Source of the DNA: Anaerohabitans sp036788095
Lineage (GTDB): Bacteria; Zhuqueibacterota; Zhuqueibacteria; Residuimicrobiales; Residuimicrobiaceae
Length of the DNA stretch: 64,000 nt
Direction: 5' to 3'
NCBI GenBank assembly: GCA_036788095.1
Contig: DAIQOA010000002.1
Location: 1-64,000 of the forward strand
Part shown: piece after piece, positions 61,955-64,000 of the stretch
Position numbering within the stretch: position 1 is the stretch's first letter
Layout: each line of letters begins with the position of its first letter
Notes under the pieces: generated by a model
What the model was told of the DNA's origin: nothing
Database searches by the model: none
What the model saw: only the letters and a program-made list of their open reading frames with translations
Made by a program: the position numbers and the translations under genes

Positions 61955-62728
61955 ATGCATCGCTCTTTGCATCATGCCAAAAAAAGCCTGGGGCAGAATT
62001 TTCTTATCGATCCCAACCAGCTGAGCCGTCTGGTGGAGGCGCTGGACCTGCGGGCGAAAGACGCGGTGATTGAAATCGGGCCGGGCACCGGATTGCTCAC
62101 CGAACGGATTCAACCGCTGGTGCGTAAAATTTGGGCCATCGAGATCGACCGGGACCTGGCCGCTCAGCTGCAGCGCACCTTCAGCGGCGCCGGCAATGTG
62201 GAGATCATCCAGGCCGACATTTTAAAGACCGACCTGATCGCACTGTGCGGCGCAGAGTCCGCCCGGGTGATCGGCAACATTCCCTATTATATCACCACAC
62301 CGATCATCTTTCATGTGCTGGATCATCCTGGCCCGATTCGGGATATGACGCTGTTGATGCAAAAGGAGGTGGGGCAGCGCATCGTCGCTGAACCGAACAG
62401 CAAAGAGTACGGCATTCTGGCGGTGTTCAGTCAGGCGTATGCGCAGGTAGAGTTGTTGCGCTCAGTGCCCGCCGCGGTGTTCCGTCCCAAACCCCGGGTG
62501 GATTCCTGTCTGGTGCGCTGGACGTTTGACCGGACCGCTGCGTCGAGGATCAAAGAGGATGCGCTGTTCCGCCGGCTGGTGCGCACGGCGTTCAATCAGC
62601 GCAGAAAGATGCTGCGTTCCACGTTAAAGACATTTGACGTGCAAAAATTATCTCACTGGGACCTGACGCGCAGGCCCGAAGACCTTACCGTCGCTGAATG
62701 GATTCAGCTGGCGAACGATTTGACCTGA
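61955..62728 (+). CDS. rsmA: 16S rRNA dimethyladenosine transferase
   Basis: About 257 residues. Marks: HHAKKSLGQNFLIDPNQLSR, VIEIGPGTGLLTERI (SAM motif I), IEIDRDLAAQL, VIGNIPYYITTPI (catalytic NIPY), FRPKPRVDSCLVR and AFNQRRKMLRSTL. It dimethylates two adjacent adenines near the 3' end of 16S rRNA. ATG 61955 follows the tatD stop by two bases; a GTG two codons upstream is possible. Converges on the PorU-like gene. Confidence 0.95.
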   Translation: MHRSLHHAKKSLGQNFLIDPNQLSRLVEALDLRAKDAVIEIGPGTGLLTERIQPLVRKIWAIEIDRDLAAQLQRTFSGAGNVEIIQADILKTDLIALCGAESARVIGNIPYYITTPIIFHVLDHPGPIRDMTLLMQKEVGQRIVAEPNSKEYGILAVFSQAYAQVELLRSVPAAVFRPKPRVDSCLVRWTFDRTAASRIKEDALFRRLVRTAFNQRRKMLRSTLKTFDVQKLSHWDLTRRPEDLTVAEWIQLANDLT

Positions 62729-62805
62729 GCGAACAGCCAAGTCGGCCGCCTTCTCCTTACCACACCCATCCATCTGGTGCATTACCTCGCCGGTGTAAAA
62801 GCCCT

Positions 62806-64000
62806 TCACCTTACGATCACCACTTTGCCGATCTTTTCCACTTTGGCGTTCTCGCGCACGGCTTCCAGCCGGTACAGATAAACGCCGTTGGCCAGCAGAT
62901 CGCCGTCTTCATCCCGGCCATCCCAGATTTCGGAAATTTGATTAAATCCCACGGTTGCGAACATGGGCTCGAACTTTTTCAACAGCCGGCCGGCGACTGA
63001 AAAAATCTTGAGCGTAACCCGGGCTTCGTTGCTCAGTTCAAAACTGAACTGGGTGTGAGCGGTCATGGGATTGGGATAGTTGAGCAAATTGCGCACGGTA
63101 AGAACCGAATCGGCCACCACCTGAAAGGCCGTTTCAACCAGGCTCGAATTGTTGGAATTGTCCCAGGCTTTGATCTGCAGCGTGTGCAGGCCCTCCGTCA
63201 GACCGGTGAGCTGATACTTTAACACGCCGCTGGTAAAGCTACCCGAATGGTACTCGAAAAACTGCGTCATATCCTTGGCAGCCGCCTGATCGTCGTCCAG
63301 GATCATACTGATCTGATGGCCGATGTCGCCGGCGATGTTGACGCCGCTCAATGAATCGCTGATCTCCACATTGAGCAGCGGATCCGGTTTGGTGAAATCG
63401 CCGGAGGAGAAATCCTCCTGACCGAACTTGATGGTGATCTCCGGCCCCTCGTGATCGACGAGGTTCACCGCCGTGCCGCCCACCGGCAGCTTTTCATAGT
63501 GGCCGGTGCCTTCCGACGCGTCGTTCCAGAAATACAGGGAGAGCCTGCCGTCCTCGCCGCCGTAGGAGATGTCTTTGGGCACGATGAACTCCATATTGAA
63601 CCGGCCGTTATTGATCTCGGTCACGCCGCGAAACACGCTGTTGCCCGGCAGCACGTAATAAACCTTGAGACCGGCGGACGTTTCATAGACGCGCTGTTTC
63701 TTGGCGTCCACGACCCGCAGCAGCAGCTTGCCGTTGAAATCGTTCCAGACGCCTGCGTCCTTTTCGATATAGCCGGACACGCGCACACGGCGTAACGCCT
63801 GCAGACTGTCGGGGGTAATCTGCTCGATCTTGGCCCGGCTGGTCGGCGCTCCCAAACGCAGGGCCGGATCGCCCAGGACCGCATACTTCTCGCTGTTGTA
63901 ATCGTTATAGGTGTTGTTTTTGGCGATCATCACCGCATCGCCGACGCGTAAAATTTTGCCGCCGGATAGATAAGGACTGAAAAGAATATCGAACAACTGG
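62806..64000 (-). CDS. C-terminal part of a PorU/gingipain-like (peptidase C25) protein with a YPNP tail
   Basis: The reading frame runs off the right edge, so only the last 398 residues are seen. The start of the visible part (FDILFSPYLSGGKILRVGDA, KYAVLGDPALRLGAP) is the end of the C25 protease domain typical of PorU and gingipains. Then come several Ig-like beta domains and a final YPNPM tail (NYPNPMTAHTQFSFEL ... NGVYLYRLEAVRENA). PorU is the surface sortase of type IX secretion; a family C25 protease secreted by that route is the alternative. Protease catalytic residues lie outside the window. Confidence 0.75.
   Translation of the reverse strand, partial: QLFDILFSPYLSGGKILRVGDAVMIAKNNTYNDYNSEKYAVLGDPALRLGAPTSRAKIEQITPDSLQALRRVRVSGYIEKDAGVWNDFNGKLLLRVVDAKKQRVYETSAGLKVYYVLPGNSVFRGVTEINNGRFNMEFIVPKDISYGGEDGRLSLYFWNDASEGTGHYEKLPVGGTAVNLVDHEGPEITIKFGQEDFSSGDFTKPDPLLNVEISDSLSGVNIAGDIGHQISMILDDDQAAAKDMTQFFEYHSGSFTSGVLKYQLTGLTEGLHTLQIKAWDNSNNSSLVETAFQVVADSVLTVRNLLNYPNPMTAHTQFSFELSNEARVTLKIFSVAGRLLKKFEPMFATVGFNQISEIWDGRDEDGDLLANGVYLYRLEAVRENAKVEKIGKVVIVR

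Noticed and set aside
1..64000. CRISPR arrays, insertion sequences, prophage genes or toxin-antitoxin pairs
   Set aside because: I saw no direct repeat array, transposase, integrase, phage structural gene or antitoxin-like pair anywhere in the window.

Overview
The window is about 58% G+C and reads as one contig of a Gram-negative bacterium, probably an uncultured lineage of the Fibrobacteres-Chlorobi-Bacteroidetes (FCB) superphylum or a neighbour such as Calditrichota/KSB1. The pointers are two proteins ending in a YPNP-type beta-sandwich sorting or FlgD-like tail, a PorU/gingipain-like C-terminus at the right edge, lipoproteins with lipoboxes, a type III glutamine synthetase and a secreted DUF2961 (GH172) protein. 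A run of exactly 100 N inside a gene shows a scaffolded draft assembly, most likely a metagenome bin. The phylum is inference; no rRNA gene is present.

Layout. 1-3097 (minus): an exported Asp/Glu racemase-like lipoprotein, a C26-type amidotransferase lipoprotein and a short pyruvate-kinase-like enzyme. 3245-8697 (plus): an endonuclease Q-UvrD fusion helicase, threonine aldolase and a primary-type sigma factor closed by a clear terminator. 8807-17367 (minus): thioredoxin, pyrE, a 43-residue membrane protein, pyrF, a phosphodiesterase, an NhaC antiporter, glyS, recO and a hybrid histidine kinase. 17593-18744 (plus): secreted GH172-family protein. 18756-22680 (minus): a two-component pair whose sensor carries an FG-GAP-like exported domain and whose regulator is of the sigma-54-activating NtrC type. 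22681-23229 holds no supported gene. 23230-31054 (minus): the yggS-divIVA-lipoprotein-PNP-MTAP-ileS-dksA/traR-lspA cluster.

31378-45542 (plus) is a Wzx/Wzy-type exopolysaccharide locus: a secreted NodB-like protein, Wzz, Wzy/WaaL-like ligase or polymerase, DegT aminotransferase, Wzx flippase, three glycosyltransferases, a secreted protein of unknown function and the initiating phosphoglycosyl transferase. serS follows, with a bidirectional terminator. 46956-48170 (minus) is an outer-membrane barrel protein. 48755-52728 (plus) is an ammonium-assimilation operon (amtB, a variant P-II gene, glnN) behind a well-formed sigma-54 promoter. 52705-56225 (minus): sugar kinase, nucleoside hydrolase, MBL hydrolase and archaeal-type ThyA, tightly overlapped. 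56336-58958 (minus): small zinc-ribbon protein, VanZ-like protein, NAD(P)HX repair enzyme, AcpS. 59095-62728 (plus): metG-tatD-rsmA. 62806-64000 (minus): the PorU-like C-terminus.

Most of the window is housekeeping. I did not find a clearly new defence, mobile or biosynthetic system. The points most worth a second look are the EndoQ-UvrD fusion, the FG-GAP sensor kinase, the P-II protein that lacks the usual uridylylation tyrosine beside a sigma-54 promoter, the exported racemase/amidotransferase pair, the unknown secreted protein in the polysaccharide locus, and a recurrent promoter form (TTGNNN, usually 17 bases, TANNTT) at many operon heads.
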